This document shows positions 29,787 through 38,702 of a DNA stretch of 64,000 nt, piece by piece. Each line of letters begins with the position of its first letter. Positions within the stretch are counted from its first letter, which is position 1. Source of the stretch: Candidatus Saccharibacteria bacterium UBA1103 (lineage in GTDB: Bacteria; Patescibacteriota; Saccharimonadia; Saccharimonadales; Saccharimonadaceae). The notes below the pieces were generated by a model. The model saw only the letters and a list, made by a program, of their open reading frames with translations. It was not told where the DNA came from and ran no database searches. Where the stretch lies: positions 62,001 through 126,000 of the forward strand of contig DCBQ01000004.1 of assembly GCA_002313515.1 (NCBI GenBank), given 5' to 3'. The translations under genes were made by a program, and so were the position numbers.

Positions 29787-31533
29787 ATCCTGCCTCCTTT
29801 AACTCTTTCTTCATTTCCTCTTCACTGAACTGACTCTCGGCGATTTCGCGATAAACATCGCAGTTACGCAACAGTTCCTCGTGCGTACCCTTGCCAACGA
29901 CGTGGCCGTTGTCTAGAACTAGGATCTGGTCGGCGTGGCGAATAGTGCTGATACGCTGGGCAACGATTAGGATAGTCTTATTGGCTTCCTTCTCGCGCAG
30001 AGCCTTGCGTAGGGCGGCGTCGGTCTTGTAATCGAGGGCGCTAAAGCTATCGTCAAAGACCAGGATCTCGGGATCTTTAGCAAGCGCACGTGCAATTGAT
30101 AGACGCTGTTTCTGCCCACCACTGACATTGCTACCGCCTTGTGCGATGTGGGCGTGGAATTTGCCGTCAAGATCGTTGATGAAGTCGGCTTGGGCAGTTG
30201 TAGCGGCGTCGTGCATTTCGGCGTCGGAAATATCAGCCTTACCATATTTGATGTTGCTTTCGACTGTGCCGCTGAATAGCACGCCACGTTGGGGTACAAA
30301 ACCGAGCACGCGGGTTAGGTCTTTACGAGCAATGCGACGAATATCGTGGCCGTCAATTAGAATCTGACCACTCGAAACGTCGTAGAGGCGCGGAATTAGG
30401 TTGATCAGGGTAGACTTGCCTGAACCAGTCGAGCCGATGAAAGCAGTGGTCTGGCCAGGCTTGGCCACGAAGTTGACGTCGTTGATAACAGCGGATTCGG
30501 CGCCAGGGTAAGTAAAGGCGACGTGGCGAAACTCTAGGATTCCACTCTTGTCGGTGTCTAGCTCTTCAGGATGTTTAGCCTCCTCGATAGAGTTTTTGGT
30601 GTCGAGGATTTCGCCAATGCGACCGGCTGACACCTGAGCGCGCGGTAACATGACCATGATCATGACTAGCAGCAGGAAGCTAGTGATTACCTGCATGGCG
30701 TACTGCATAAATGCCATCATGTTGCCGATTTCCAGGCTACCGTCTACGACGTAGTGGGCGCCGACCCAGACAATGGCCAACATAGTGAAGTTGATAATCA
30801 ACATCATGGCTGGTTGCATCAAACTAATCACGCGGTTGATCCAGAGGCCAAGCTTCGTCAGCTTGCGGTTGACGTCGTTAAACTTCTTTTCCTCAACATG
30901 CTCGTTGTTGAAGGCGCGAATGACGCGTAGGCCAGTCAAGTTCTCGCGGGCGACTAGGTTCATCTGATCGACTAATTTCTGCTGCAGCTTAAACTTTGGT
31001 ACCACTAAGCTAGAAATGGTACCCACGACCACCAGTAGGGCGATCACGCTAAAGGCCATCACCCAGGTCATGCTAGGGGCAGTATGCAGGGCGCTAAAGA
31101 TAGCACCGATAGCCATTAGTGGTGCCTGCAATGCAATACGCAGAACCATCACGGTTACCATCTGCACCTGCTGGATGTCATTGGTACTACGGGTAATTAG
31201 GCTGGCGGTCGAGAACTTGTTAATCTCATTTAGGCTAAAACTCTCGATTTTTTTAAATGTTTCCAAGCGTACCTTGCGGGCGAAGCCTGTAGCGATGCGA
31301 CTGGCCAGAAACCCAGTTGCAATGGAGGCAAGTGAGCCAAAGGCGGTAACCAGTAGCATGTGAATGCCGCTGCTTATAATGTAGCTCTGATCGTTGCCTA
31401 ATATTCCTTTGTTGACAATGTTTGACATCAGTGTTGGCAACTGCAGTGATGCCCAAACGTTACCATAGGTGGTGGCTATGACCAGCAGAAACTGCCACCA
31501 GTATGGTACTAAATACTTAAAAACTTTTTTCAT
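29776..31533 (-). CDS. ABC exporter half-transporter (first gene of a pair)
   Basis: A 585-aa permease-ATPase of normal length. Six TM helices span about 15-300. Walker A is GSTGSGKST and the signature NVSGGQKQRLSIARAL is canonical. Walker B is ILVFDDSFSALDYKTD: the catalytic Glu after the Walker B Asp is Asp (FDDS), the classic degenerate site of heterodimeric ABC exporters, complementing the intact site of the partner. TAAACT 9 nt before the ATG may be its -10 box. Order on the minus strand is this gene first, then the 705-aa gene. Confidence 0.9.
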   Translation of the reverse strand: MKKVFKYLVPYWWQFLLVIATTYGNVWASLQLPTLMSNIVNKGILGNDQSYIISSGIHMLLVTAFGSLASIATGFLASRIATGFARKVRLETFKKIESFSLNEINKFSTASLITRSTNDIQQVQMVTVMVLRIALQAPLMAIGAIFSALHTAPSMTWVMAFSVIALLVVVGTISSLVVPKFKLQQKLVDQMNLVARENLTGLRVIRAFNNEHVEEKKFNDVNRKLTKLGLWINRVISLMQPAMMLIINFTMLAIVWVGAHYVVDGSLEIGNMMAFMQYAMQVITSFLLLVMIMVMLPRAQVSAGRIGEILDTKNSIEEAKHPEELDTDKSGILEFRHVAFTYPGAESAVINDVNFVAKPGQTTAFIGSTGSGKSTLINLIPRLYDVSSGQILIDGHDIRRIARKDLTRVLGFVPQRGVLFSGTVESNIKYGKADISDAEMHDAATTAQADFINDLDGKFHAHIAQGGSNVSGGQKQRLSIARALAKDPEILVFDDSFSALDYKTDAALRKALREKEANKTILIVAQRISTIRHADQILVLDNGHVVGKGTHEELLRNCDVYREIAESQFSEEEMKKELKEAGYGK

Positions 31534-31588
31534 ACGCTCTCTAGTTTAACACTTAATTTTTCTAGGCGTAAGGCAGTAAGCTAGTGGA

Positions 31589-33424
31589 TTACCGAACCCT
31601 TAGTTTGTGCACTCTTAAGGCATTTAGAATCACTACCACATCAATGATCTCCTGGCAGACGGCGCCGAGGATAGCTGGAATGACACCGGTGATGGCAATT
31701 AGCTCTAGTACTAGGCATAGCAGCATGCCGGCTAGTACAGATTGCCGGGCGATATGCATAGTATGCATGGCAATTTGGCGCAGAGTAGCAACACGGGCAA
31801 CGTGGTCAACGGTAATCACGGCGTCGGCGGACTCGCTGGCTACGGTTGAGTCCATAGCCCCCATGGTTATACCGACATCAGCGGCGGCGAGTACGGGCGC
31901 ATCGTTGATGCCGTCGCCCACCATAACCACGGGCGATTTTAGATTGTGGTGTTGTTTTACGTAATCATATTTGCCGGTGGGGGTTAGCTGAGCTAGAGCT
32001 TTATCAAGTTTGAGGTGTTTCGCAATGGCGTTGGCAACGGCGGGACGGTCGCCAGTTAGCATGACAATGGATTTTGCACCCAACTGGCGCAGCCTGACAA
32101 TCGTAGATTTGGCGTCGTGGCGTAGCTGATCAGATAGGTGAACTGCACCAGCGTACTTACCGCTGACAGCTAGCATAATCTCGGTGCTAGATAGGTCACA
32201 TTCAGGCAAGTTGGGAATCTTGCTTTCGTTCAGGAATTTGCGACTGCCGACCACGATGCGCTTGCCCACGACATTGGCAAAGATACCACCGCCCGTTACC
32301 TCGCGAACGTTTTTAGCGGCTGGAATTGATATGTGCATAGCTTTGGCCTTGTTAATGATGGCACTGGCCATGACATGGCCACTTAGGCTCTCGGCTGCGG
32401 CCATAATGGCTAAGATATCTTTGTCGGTATAGCCCTCGGCAGTTTCAATGGTGTCAACGGCGAGCTTGCCGGTAGTCAGGGTACCAGTCTTGTCGAAACA
32501 GAAATTCGGGGCGGCAGCCATGCGTTCTAGTACGGTACCATTCTTAACGATGATGCCATGACGACTAGCTAAGCTCATACCGGAAACAAATGCAATTGGG
32601 GCGGCTAGGATTAGTGGACAGGGTGAAGCAACCACTAGCACCTCGGCGAAGCGTGTCGGATCGCCTGATAGGTACCAGGCGGCACCGGCGATTATATAGG
32701 AGATTAAGGTGAATGGTATCGCGTAGCGGTTAGCCAGATTGACGAAGTGCGCTGGCTGCGACTCAGCCTCGGATACCAATTGAATAATCTGAGTGTAGTA
32801 GGAGTTTTTGGTGGTGCAGGTGGCCTTGATTGCGATGGAGATATTCAAGCTAGCAGTGCCGGATACTACTTTGTCGCCCTTCACTTTTTCAACTGGTACG
32901 GATTCGCCAGTAATAGAGCTCTCATCAATAGTGGCGGACTTAGACATTAGAATCCCGTCAATCGGTACGACTTCACCTGGTTTAATCAGTAATATGTCGT
33001 TGACTTTAACCTTGTCGAGGGTAATATCCTTAATTTGTTCGCATTTAACTATATGGGCGATGGTGGGGCGGCGCCGGATTAGAGCGGATAGCTCACGCCG
33101 AGCCCGCCGGTCGGCATAATTTTCGAGTGCTTCGCCACCGCACAGCATTAGCATGATGACGTAGGCTGCCCAGAATTCGCCGATTAGTAGGCATGTCACA
33201 ATGGCGGTGATGGCAAGGATATCGATGCCATAAGAACCGCTCATGATAGTTTTTACCATCTTAATTCCCATATCGAGGACGATAATTGCACTGAGGACGA
33301 TAATTATATAATGCGCTAGCCGGGCGTCATGTGGAAGCAACGTGGTTATTCCGGCGGCAACTCCGCCGATTATTACCAGCACCAGCGTCCAGTAGGTTTT
33401 TAGGGTGTTTGTTATTTTGGGCAT
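31589..33424 (-). CDS. P1B-type heavy-metal ATPase (SPC-type)
   Basis: A 611-aa metal-translocating ATPase. The start MPKITNTLKTYW at 33424 is preferred because TATACT ends 6 nt upstream; a longer frame to 33508 would cross both divergent promoters. It has no N-terminal HMA domain. The metal-site helix reads VVASPCPLILAAPIAFVSG (SPC, as in P1B-4 type). Phosphorylation DKTGTLTTGK, TGES in the actuator and GDGINDAPVLAAADVGITMG are intact. The His-Pro locus reads SGHVMASAI, with Val for the usual Pro. Predicted exporter of a divalent metal; exact ion uncertain. Confidence 0.85.
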   Translation of the reverse strand: MPKITNTLKTYWTLVLVIIGGVAAGITTLLPHDARLAHYIIIVLSAIIVLDMGIKMVKTIMSGSYGIDILAITAIVTCLLIGEFWAAYVIMLMLCGGEALENYADRRARRELSALIRRRPTIAHIVKCEQIKDITLDKVKVNDILLIKPGEVVPIDGILMSKSATIDESSITGESVPVEKVKGDKVVSGTASLNISIAIKATCTTKNSYYTQIIQLVSEAESQPAHFVNLANRYAIPFTLISYIIAGAAWYLSGDPTRFAEVLVVASPCPLILAAPIAFVSGMSLASRHGIIVKNGTVLERMAAAPNFCFDKTGTLTTGKLAVDTIETAEGYTDKDILAIMAAAESLSGHVMASAIINKAKAMHISIPAAKNVREVTGGGIFANVVGKRIVVGSRKFLNESKIPNLPECDLSSTEIMLAVSGKYAGAVHLSDQLRHDAKSTIVRLRQLGAKSIVMLTGDRPAVANAIAKHLKLDKALAQLTPTGKYDYVKQHHNLKSPVVMVGDGINDAPVLAAADVGITMGAMDSTVASESADAVITVDHVARVATLRQIAMHTMHIARQSVLAGMLLCLVLELIAITGVIPAILGAVCQEIIDVVVILNALRVHKLRVR

Positions 33425-33430
33425 GCTTAT

Positions 33431-33472
33431 AGTATAGCAAATTTTGAAGAGTGTGACTCTGGTTAGTATAAT
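33431..33472. promoter_or_regulatory. Interlocked divergent leaderless promoters
   Basis: On the + strand TTGAAG (33444-33449), 17 nt and TATAAT (33467-33472) end 6 nt before the ATG at 33479. On the - strand TATACT (complement of 33431-33436) ends 6 nt before the ATG at 33424, with a weak -35 near 33454-33459. The two promoters overlap, so they may interfere. Confidence 0.7.
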
Positions 33473-33478
33473 AGAGAC

Positions 33479-34108
33479 ATGGATATAAATAAGCTGGTAG
33501 ACCGGCACTCTTTGGTTTCGGATCAGGTTAGCAAAAACGAGATTAAGATTATTTTGACTGAGCTAAAGCGGGTTCTAGATAGTTGCGTTAATGGCAACGT
33601 GGTGGAATTCGGCTGCTACAAGGGTACGACCAGCTTATTTTTGATGCGTTTACTAGAAGGCGAACACTCGGATAAGAAATTGTTTATCTATGACTCATTT
33701 GATGGCTTGCCAGACAAGACTGACGCTGATCGAGCGGGGTTAGGCCAAGAGTTTCAGCGGGGTGAACTACTGGCCACTAAGCGTGAAGTGATCGAAAACT
33801 TTAAGCGGGCGGGACTGAAGCTACCAGTGATTAAGAAAGCTTGGTTTAGTAACTTGACCGAGCATGACGTACCGGAGCAAATTTCCTTTGCCTACCTTGA
33901 CGGCGATTTTTATGAAAGCATTCGGGATAGCTTTATGGCCTGTGCGGGGCGATTTCAACCGGGTGCAACTATTGTGGTGGACGATTACGGTAATGAGCAC
34001 TTGCCGGGTGCGGCGCGGGCGGTGGATGAGTGGGTATCTGGGCATCGCGATATGGTGCAGGGTAAGCTGCGCTTGCAGGATTCGCTGGCGATTATACATC
34101 TGAAATAG
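33479..34108 (+). CDS. TylF/MycF-family O-methyltransferase-like protein
   Basis: A 209-aa class I SAM-dependent methyltransferase. VVEFGCYKGTTSLFLMRLL (about 41-59) is motif I of the TylF family. YDSFDGLPDKTDAD (about 77-90) is highly characteristic of it. The metal-binding acidic residues appear in FAYLDGDFYESI and VVDDYGNEHLPGAARAV. Characterised members methylate sugar hydroxyls in macrolides; in small host-associated bacteria the likely substrate is a surface glycan, which is inference. Leaderless promoter; divergent from the metal ATPase. Confidence 0.78.
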   Translation: MDINKLVDRHSLVSDQVSKNEIKIILTELKRVLDSCVNGNVVEFGCYKGTTSLFLMRLLEGEHSDKKLFIYDSFDGLPDKTDADRAGLGQEFQRGELLATKREVIENFKRAGLKLPVIKKAWFSNLTEHDVPEQISFAYLDGDFYESIRDSFMACAGRFQPGATIVVDDYGNEHLPGAARAVDEWVSGHRDMVQGKLRLQDSLAIIHLK

Positions 34109-34164
34109 CTAGTTATGAACTGCTTATTGTGAAGATTACTATATATTAAGTATAAGCAGTGGTT

Positions 34165-34170
34165 TATAAT
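34165..34170 (+). promoter_or_regulatory. -10 box of the 80-aa gene (leaderless)
   Basis: A perfect TATAAT ends 6 nt before the ATG at 34177. The -35 region is weak. Confidence 0.55.
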
Positions 34171-34176
34171 GAATAA

Positions 34177-34419
34177 ATGGAGAGTAACAACGATGAGATG
34201 CTGAATAGCATCGATACCTTAAAACATAAATTAGCTGCTTTAAACGACGATGATAGCCCGGAGATAAATCGACTGATCGATAGTCTGGACGGTTTACGCT
34301 CGGATATTATTAAGGAAGATAAGCGTCGGTATGGCCACACTAAACCGGACGCACTTTTATTATGTGGCGTCTGCATCGTCGTATTTTTAGTGATTATCGG
34401 GCTAGTCGTTCTGTCTTAG
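34177..34419 (+). CDS. Small tail-anchored membrane protein, 80 aa
   Basis: An acidic helical N-terminal region (MESNNDEMLNSIDTLKHKLA, continuing to about residue 55) is followed by one C-terminal membrane helix (LLLCGVCIVVFLVIIGLVVL). The layout fits a tail-anchored or bitopic protein with a cytoplasmic coiled coil. It is expressed from its own leaderless -10 box and closed by a hairpin shared with aspS. Function unknown. Confidence 0.6.
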   Translation: MESNNDEMLNSIDTLKHKLAALNDDDSPEINRLIDSLDGLRSDIIKEDKRRYGHTKPDALLLCGVCIVVFLVIIGLVVLS

Positions 34420-34439
34420 GACAATTCTTATAATTAAAT

Positions 34440-34461
34440 AAGCACCTTGCAAATGGTGCTT
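34440..34461. terminator. Bidirectional terminator between the 80-aa gene and aspS
   Basis: A stem AAGCACC/GGTGCTT has an 8-nt loop, AT-rich on both sides, lying between convergent genes. Confidence 0.65.
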
Positions 34462-34492
34462 ATTCTTATTTAATCGTGTTGTGCTTGTTCTA

Positions 34493-36304
34493 CTAGTCGG
34501 TGTTGGTTCGTTCAATTTTAACGTGGAGTTCTTTTAGTTGACTATCAAAGACGTCGGATGGACTGTTCATCATCAGATCCATGCCGGAACCGTTCTTCGG
34601 GAAGGCGACGATGTCACGAATGTTGTCAGTATTCTCCATCACCATGAAAATGCGGTCGATGCCGAAGGCGCAGCCAGCGTGCGGTGGCGCACCGAAGCGG
34701 AAGGCATTTAGCATGGCACCAAACTTGCGATCAACATAGTCGTGGTCATAGCCGAGTAATCCGAAGACTTCATACATGATTTCAGGGTTGTGGTTACGTA
34801 CGGCACCGCTGCAGATTTCGTAGCCATTCATCACCATATCAAACTGGTCGGCCACGATGGCTAGCTTGTCGGCGTCAGTTTTAACACCTTCTAACGCTTT
34901 TAGTCCGCCGCGCGGCATTGAGAACGGGTTATGACCAAAGTCCACGCGTTTATTGTTCTCGTCGTATTCATAGAACGGAAAGTCGGTAATCCAACATAGC
35001 GCCACCTCATCGTCGTGCTTTAGCCCCTGATAGTCGGCGAAGGCAATGCGAAGCTTGCCTAATACCTTGTTAACTAGCGGACGCTTATCGGCACCAAAGA
35101 AGACGATGTCGCCGTCTTCTGCGCCGGTTAGCTCGGTAATGGATTTTAGCTCGTCCTCACTTAAGAACTTGGCAATTGGACTCTTAATCTCGTTGTTCTT
35201 ATAGGTCAGATAGGCTAGGCCGCCGGCACCATTCTTGCGGGCTAGTTCAGTGAAGGTGTCGATTTGGCTACGTGGCATCACAGCCCCACCTTTGACGCAA
35301 ATCGCTTTGACGCACTCGGCCTTCGCAAACACACCAAAACCAGTATTTTCTAGTACCTTAGTTAGCTCGACTAGTGGCATGTCATAGCGTAGGTCGGGCT
35401 TATCAGTACCGTATTTCTCCATGGATTCGGTGTACGGAATGCGCGGAATTTGGTCGAGGTGCTGACTGAAATCGGTATCCTTAGATTTATAGGTATTAAC
35501 TAATTTCTTGCCACCAAAGTTTTTAGATAGGTCGACGATTAGCGGTTCGATCTCTTGGCGGACGGTTTCACCACTGTCCACAAAGCTCATCTCCATATCT
35601 AGCTGGTAGAACTCGCCGTATAGGCGGTCGGCGCGAGGATCCTCGTCGCGAAAGCAAGCGGCAATCTGATAATACTTTGGCACGCCACCAACCATCAGCA
35701 GCTGCTTAAATTGCTGTGGGGCCTGGGGCAGGGCATAAAACTTGCCGGGACGCAGGCGCGACGGAATTAGAAAGTCGCGGGCGCCCTCTGGGCTGGAGTT
35801 AGCTAGAATTGGCGTGGCTACCTCGGTAAACTCATGGTCTTCCATATAGTGACGGATGACACGATAGAAGCGGTCGCGCTCATGAATCATATGCTGCATG
35901 GATGGACGGCGCAGATCGAGGAAGCGGTAGCGTAATCGCTGTTCCTCGCTGGACTGCTGACCCTCGTCCTTGGTGTTGACGGGCAGTGGCTCGGACTTAT
36001 TTAGAATTTCCAATGATTCGGCGACGATCTCGACTTTGCCGGTCGGAATGTGTGGATTTTCGAGTCCTTCGCCGCGGTTGCGGACTAGACCAGTAGCACT
36101 GATGCAGAATTCATCGCGCAAGGATTCAGCGTCTTTAAACATCTGGGCGTCATCGGGATTAAAAACTAACTGCACTAGACCGGTATGGTCGCGCAGATCG
36201 ACAAAGATCACGCCACCGTGGTCGCGACGTGTGTTCACCCAACCCATTACCTTTACTTTCTGGCCGACCATGTCGACACTCTTAATCGCCAATGTTCTTT
36301 CCAT
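34493..36304 (-). CDS. aspS: Aspartate--tRNA ligase (bacterial type)
   Basis: A 603-aa class IIb synthetase. The N-terminal OB fold (VKVMGWVNTRRDHGGVIFVD) binds the anticodon. Motif 2 is FRDEDPRADRLYGEFYQLDM. The GAD insertion domain typical of bacterial AspRS is present at about 290-410. Motif 3 is GCAFGIDRIFMVM. It starts at the complement of 36302-36304; TAAAAT upstream on the minus strand with GAAAGGA in a leader of about 35 nt supports it. Whether it is discriminating or also charges tRNA-Asn cannot be judged here; no gatCAB is in the window. Confidence 0.96.
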   Translation of the reverse strand: MERTLAIKSVDMVGQKVKVMGWVNTRRDHGGVIFVDLRDHTGLVQLVFNPDDAQMFKDAESLRDEFCISATGLVRNRGEGLENPHIPTGKVEIVAESLEILNKSEPLPVNTKDEGQQSSEEQRLRYRFLDLRRPSMQHMIHERDRFYRVIRHYMEDHEFTEVATPILANSSPEGARDFLIPSRLRPGKFYALPQAPQQFKQLLMVGGVPKYYQIAACFRDEDPRADRLYGEFYQLDMEMSFVDSGETVRQEIEPLIVDLSKNFGGKKLVNTYKSKDTDFSQHLDQIPRIPYTESMEKYGTDKPDLRYDMPLVELTKVLENTGFGVFAKAECVKAICVKGGAVMPRSQIDTFTELARKNGAGGLAYLTYKNNEIKSPIAKFLSEDELKSITELTGAEDGDIVFFGADKRPLVNKVLGKLRIAFADYQGLKHDDEVALCWITDFPFYEYDENNKRVDFGHNPFSMPRGGLKALEGVKTDADKLAIVADQFDMVMNGYEICSGAVRNHNPEIMYEVFGLLGYDHDYVDRKFGAMLNAFRFGAPPHAGCAFGIDRIFMVMENTDNIRDIVAFPKNGSGMDLMMNSPSDVFDSQLKELHVKIERTNTD

Positions 36305-36349
36305 CCTTAAAATATCCTTTCTCTAAACTTGTCTATATTTTACCACAGA

Positions 36350-37207
36350 TTACTGCTTTACGATGTCACTAAGGCTCACGGTGCCGTAGAGCCTCTTGTT
36401 CTTGCGAACGATTAGTACGGTTAGCTCGTTCTTGGCCATTAGTTGTAGGGCCTCGCGAATTTTGGCGCTAGCCTCGATTTCGGCCACGTCGCTACGGATA
36501 TAGTCGGCAATTTTCTTCTCATTCTGATCAACCACGGAGATATCGTCGAGAAACACCATGCCAGCGATCTCGTCCTCGCCACGCATAACCGGAAATACCT
36601 TTTGCTCACTCTTAAACAGTTCATCGATTAGCTTGGGTGTCAGTTTATCTTTGGCGGACAGCTTGATGACTTTGCCCCACTTCTCGGCTACCTCACCAAC
36701 GGTGAGTGAGTTCTGCTGAATAGCGTGCAGCAACTCTTCCTTCTGCTCGGTTTTAATTTTGCTGTCCTTAATTAGCTCGATCAGCTCGGCCTCGGAGCCG
36801 ACTACGCGCTTAGGCTCGGTAGACAGCAGAGGCTTTAGCATGACGGTCCAGCTAAAATACTTATTCAAGAAATCGGCATGGTTGGCAATCAGGCTGGTGG
36901 TCAGGGCGGTTAGCTTGTTGCCTAGTAGAATTCCTAGGGCCTGCAGAGCCAGTGCGATAAATAAGCCGCCCCACAGTCCAAAGGACATGGCAGCCAGTCC
37001 AGCCATCAGAACGACTACTACAATTGAAACTAAGTCGATGAAGAATTTGAAACAGGGGTAAAATTCGATAAACTTCGCCACACTCTTATATTTACGACTG
37101 GTTTCGCCTAATCGCGCAATCTCAAAGCTAGATAGCTCTGATTTGAAATCAACGCTATGGATGGCAGTAATTAGGATAGTTAGCAGAATAATTCCGATAA
37201 TGTTCAT
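36350..37207 (-). CDS. CNNM/CorC-like membrane protein with CBS pair
   Basis: A 285-aa protein. The N-terminal DUF21-like membrane part has about three helices (1-22, 55-75, 78-110). Two CBS motifs follow in about 155-285 (KVFPVMRGEDEIAGMVFLDD, then ELTVLIVRKNKRLYGTVSLS). Relatives take part in Mg or Co homeostasis or extrusion. There is no C-terminal CorC/HlyC domain, so it is the short form. TATAAT lies 6 nt before its ATG on the minus strand, a leaderless arrangement. Two CorA-like genes elsewhere in the window fit a Mg-homeostasis theme. Confidence 0.75.
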   Translation of the reverse strand: MNIIGIILLTILITAIHSVDFKSELSSFEIARLGETSRKYKSVAKFIEFYPCFKFFIDLVSIVVVVLMAGLAAMSFGLWGGLFIALALQALGILLGNKLTALTTSLIANHADFLNKYFSWTVMLKPLLSTEPKRVVGSEAELIELIKDSKIKTEQKEELLHAIQQNSLTVGEVAEKWGKVIKLSAKDKLTPKLIDELFKSEQKVFPVMRGEDEIAGMVFLDDISVVDQNEKKIADYIRSDVAEIEASAKIREALQLMAKNELTVLIVRKNKRLYGTVSLSDIVKQ

Positions 37208-37231
37208 GATTAGATTATAGCATGATATAAT
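37203..37231. promoter_or_regulatory. Overlapping divergent promoters of the CBS and DsbA-like genes
   Basis: + strand: TTCATG (37203-37208), 17 nt, TATAAT (37226-37231). - strand: TATAAT (complement of 37214-37219) ends 6 nt before the CBS-gene ATG at 37207. The + strand -35 box overlaps the start codon of the - strand gene. Confidence 0.6.
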
Positions 37232-37256
37232 GTAAACGAATTTTGAGGAGGATATT

Positions 37257-38066
37257 TTGAAGAAGGAAACGAACTATCGCTTATGGATTGTGCTGGGTGT
37301 ACTAGTTGTGGCGGCGATTGGAGGTCTGATTTGGTATAAGAATCGTACCGTGTTAGATTCGGGTGAGATACGCGTCAAGGATAAGAGTAACACTGAATCG
37401 GTAGTCAAAACTGAGGACTATGTAAATAAGCTGGACATTAATAAGGCTATAACTAAGGACGATGTAGCAAATGCCATCAAGAAGGTGACGGGTAAGGAAA
37501 TTTCCGATAGCGAGAAGGCTAAGATTATTCCGGATCACACCCTAGGCAAGGCCGATAGTAAGGTAACAGTGATTGAGTATGAGGATTTTGCCTGTGTGCA
37601 CTGTCAGCAGGTTCATAGCTATACTGAGAAGATTCAGGATGAGTATAAGGATCGCGTACATTTTATTTATCGTGACTATAGCCTAGGATACCCGAATTCA
37701 CAGGTAACCATTACGGCAGGCGAAGCAGCCTATAAGGTAGGTGGCGACGACGCTTTCTGGAAAATGTATAAGCTGCTATTCCAGAACGACATGTGGGTTA
37801 GCCAGGCAGTCGTCACAGACAAGCGCAAATCAACGCTTAACGACTATGCTAAACAGTCGGGCATTGACGTAGATAAGTTTAATAAGACTATTTTGGATGC
37901 TGAGAATAACGGTATTCAGCACAAGATCGATCGTGATAAAGCGATTGGTATTAAGGCGGGTGTGTCGGGAACGCCAACCTGGATTGTCAATGGCAAGAAG
38001 CTCGAATCAGTTACCTACGACGATATGAAGAAAGCTATCGACGAAGCACTGAAGGACGCTGAATGA
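37257..38066 (+). CDS. DsbA-family thiol:disulfide oxidoreductase, membrane-anchored
   Basis: A 269-aa protein with an N-terminal membrane anchor (WIVLGVLVVAAIGGLIW, about 10-27) and an extracytoplasmic thioredoxin fold. Active site FACVHCQQVHSY (CVHC, about 117-120) and cis-Pro loop SGTPTWIVNG fit the Thioredoxin_4/DsbA group. TTG at 37257 is the start, fixed by GAGGAGG at 37245-37251. Predicted role: disulfide formation in exported proteins, which would suit the Cys-containing secreted nuclease at 41515. No VKOR or DsbB gene is seen in the window. Confidence 0.85.
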   Translation: MKKETNYRLWIVLGVLVVAAIGGLIWYKNRTVLDSGEIRVKDKSNTESVVKTEDYVNKLDINKAITKDDVANAIKKVTGKEISDSEKAKIIPDHTLGKADSKVTVIEYEDFACVHCQQVHSYTEKIQDEYKDRVHFIYRDYSLGYPNSQVTITAGEAAYKVGGDDAFWKMYKLLFQNDMWVSQAVVTDKRKSTLNDYAKQSGIDVDKFNKTILDAENNGIQHKIDRDKAIGIKAGVSGTPTWIVNGKKLESVTYDDMKKAIDEALKDAE

Positions 38067-38135
38067 TTCAGCATAGCCTACTGTGCCATCAGAGCTAACT
38101 GGCTCAGTCAGTTTACCGTGAATTTGAGCGAAATA

Positions 38136-38165
38136 TTGCTTGAATTCACGTTTTCTTGATATAAA
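38136..38165 (+). promoter_or_regulatory. Leaderless promoter of the phosphatase gene
   Basis: TTGCTT (38136-38141), 18 nt, and TATAAA (38160-38165) end 6 nt before the ATG at 38172. Confidence 0.6.
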
Positions 38166-38171
38166 AGAAAT

Positions 38172-38666
38172 ATGTATCTAATTAACGTAGTTTGTACGGG
38201 TAATATCTGCCGCTCGGCCATGGCGGAGGTGGTTCTGAATGAGGAGATTGTCAAGCAGGGATTGGCGGGTCGGATTAAAGTGGTGTCGTCGGGTGTGTCG
38301 GACGAAGAGCATGGCAATCCGATTGACCCACGGGCTGCTAGAGTACTGAGAGAGCATGGCTATGAAGTGCCACGGCATTTTGCCCACCAAATAACCGCGG
38401 CAGAGATTAATGAGGCGGATTTGATATTGCCGATGACCCATAGTCATCTGCGGGCGCTTAGGCGTATGACACCAGATTCTGAGTGGCCGAAAATCCATCT
38501 GTACCGTAGCTTTGATCGTCGGGCAGTTAAGGCGGCAGGTGGTCGTCTAGAACGATTAGATATCTCTGATCCATGGTACGGCGATTTTACGGATTTCGAG
38601 ACTGCCCTGTCTCAGATCGAACACGTCACCCCGATGATAATAAAGCGAATAAATGACGTGTTGTAA
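38172..38666 (+). CDS. Low-molecular-weight protein-tyrosine phosphatase family protein
   Basis: A 164-aa protein. The signature VCTGNICRSAMAEVV (Cys about residue 8, C-x5-R-S) is at the N-terminus. The general-acid region DPWYGDFTDFETAL (DP motif, Asp about 137) is near the C-terminus. All catalytic residues of LMW-PTPs are present. Arsenate reductases share the fold, but the CTGNICRS/DPWYG pattern favours a tyrosine or protein-arginine phosphatase. No cognate kinase is visible nearby. Confidence 0.85.
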   Translation: MYLINVVCTGNICRSAMAEVVLNEEIVKQGLAGRIKVVSSGVSDEEHGNPIDPRAARVLREHGYEVPRHFAHQITAAEINEADLILPMTHSHLRALRRMTPDSEWPKIHLYRSFDRRAVKAAGGRLERLDISDPWYGDFTDFETALSQIEHVTPMIIKRINDVL

Positions 38667-38702
38667 CATGCTATAATATTTGCAACTTAATCTAGGGGGG
38701 TC

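Noticed and set aside
33425..33508. Longer start of the metal ATPase on the minus strand
   Set aside because: It would cross both divergent promoters and the start of the TylF-like gene.
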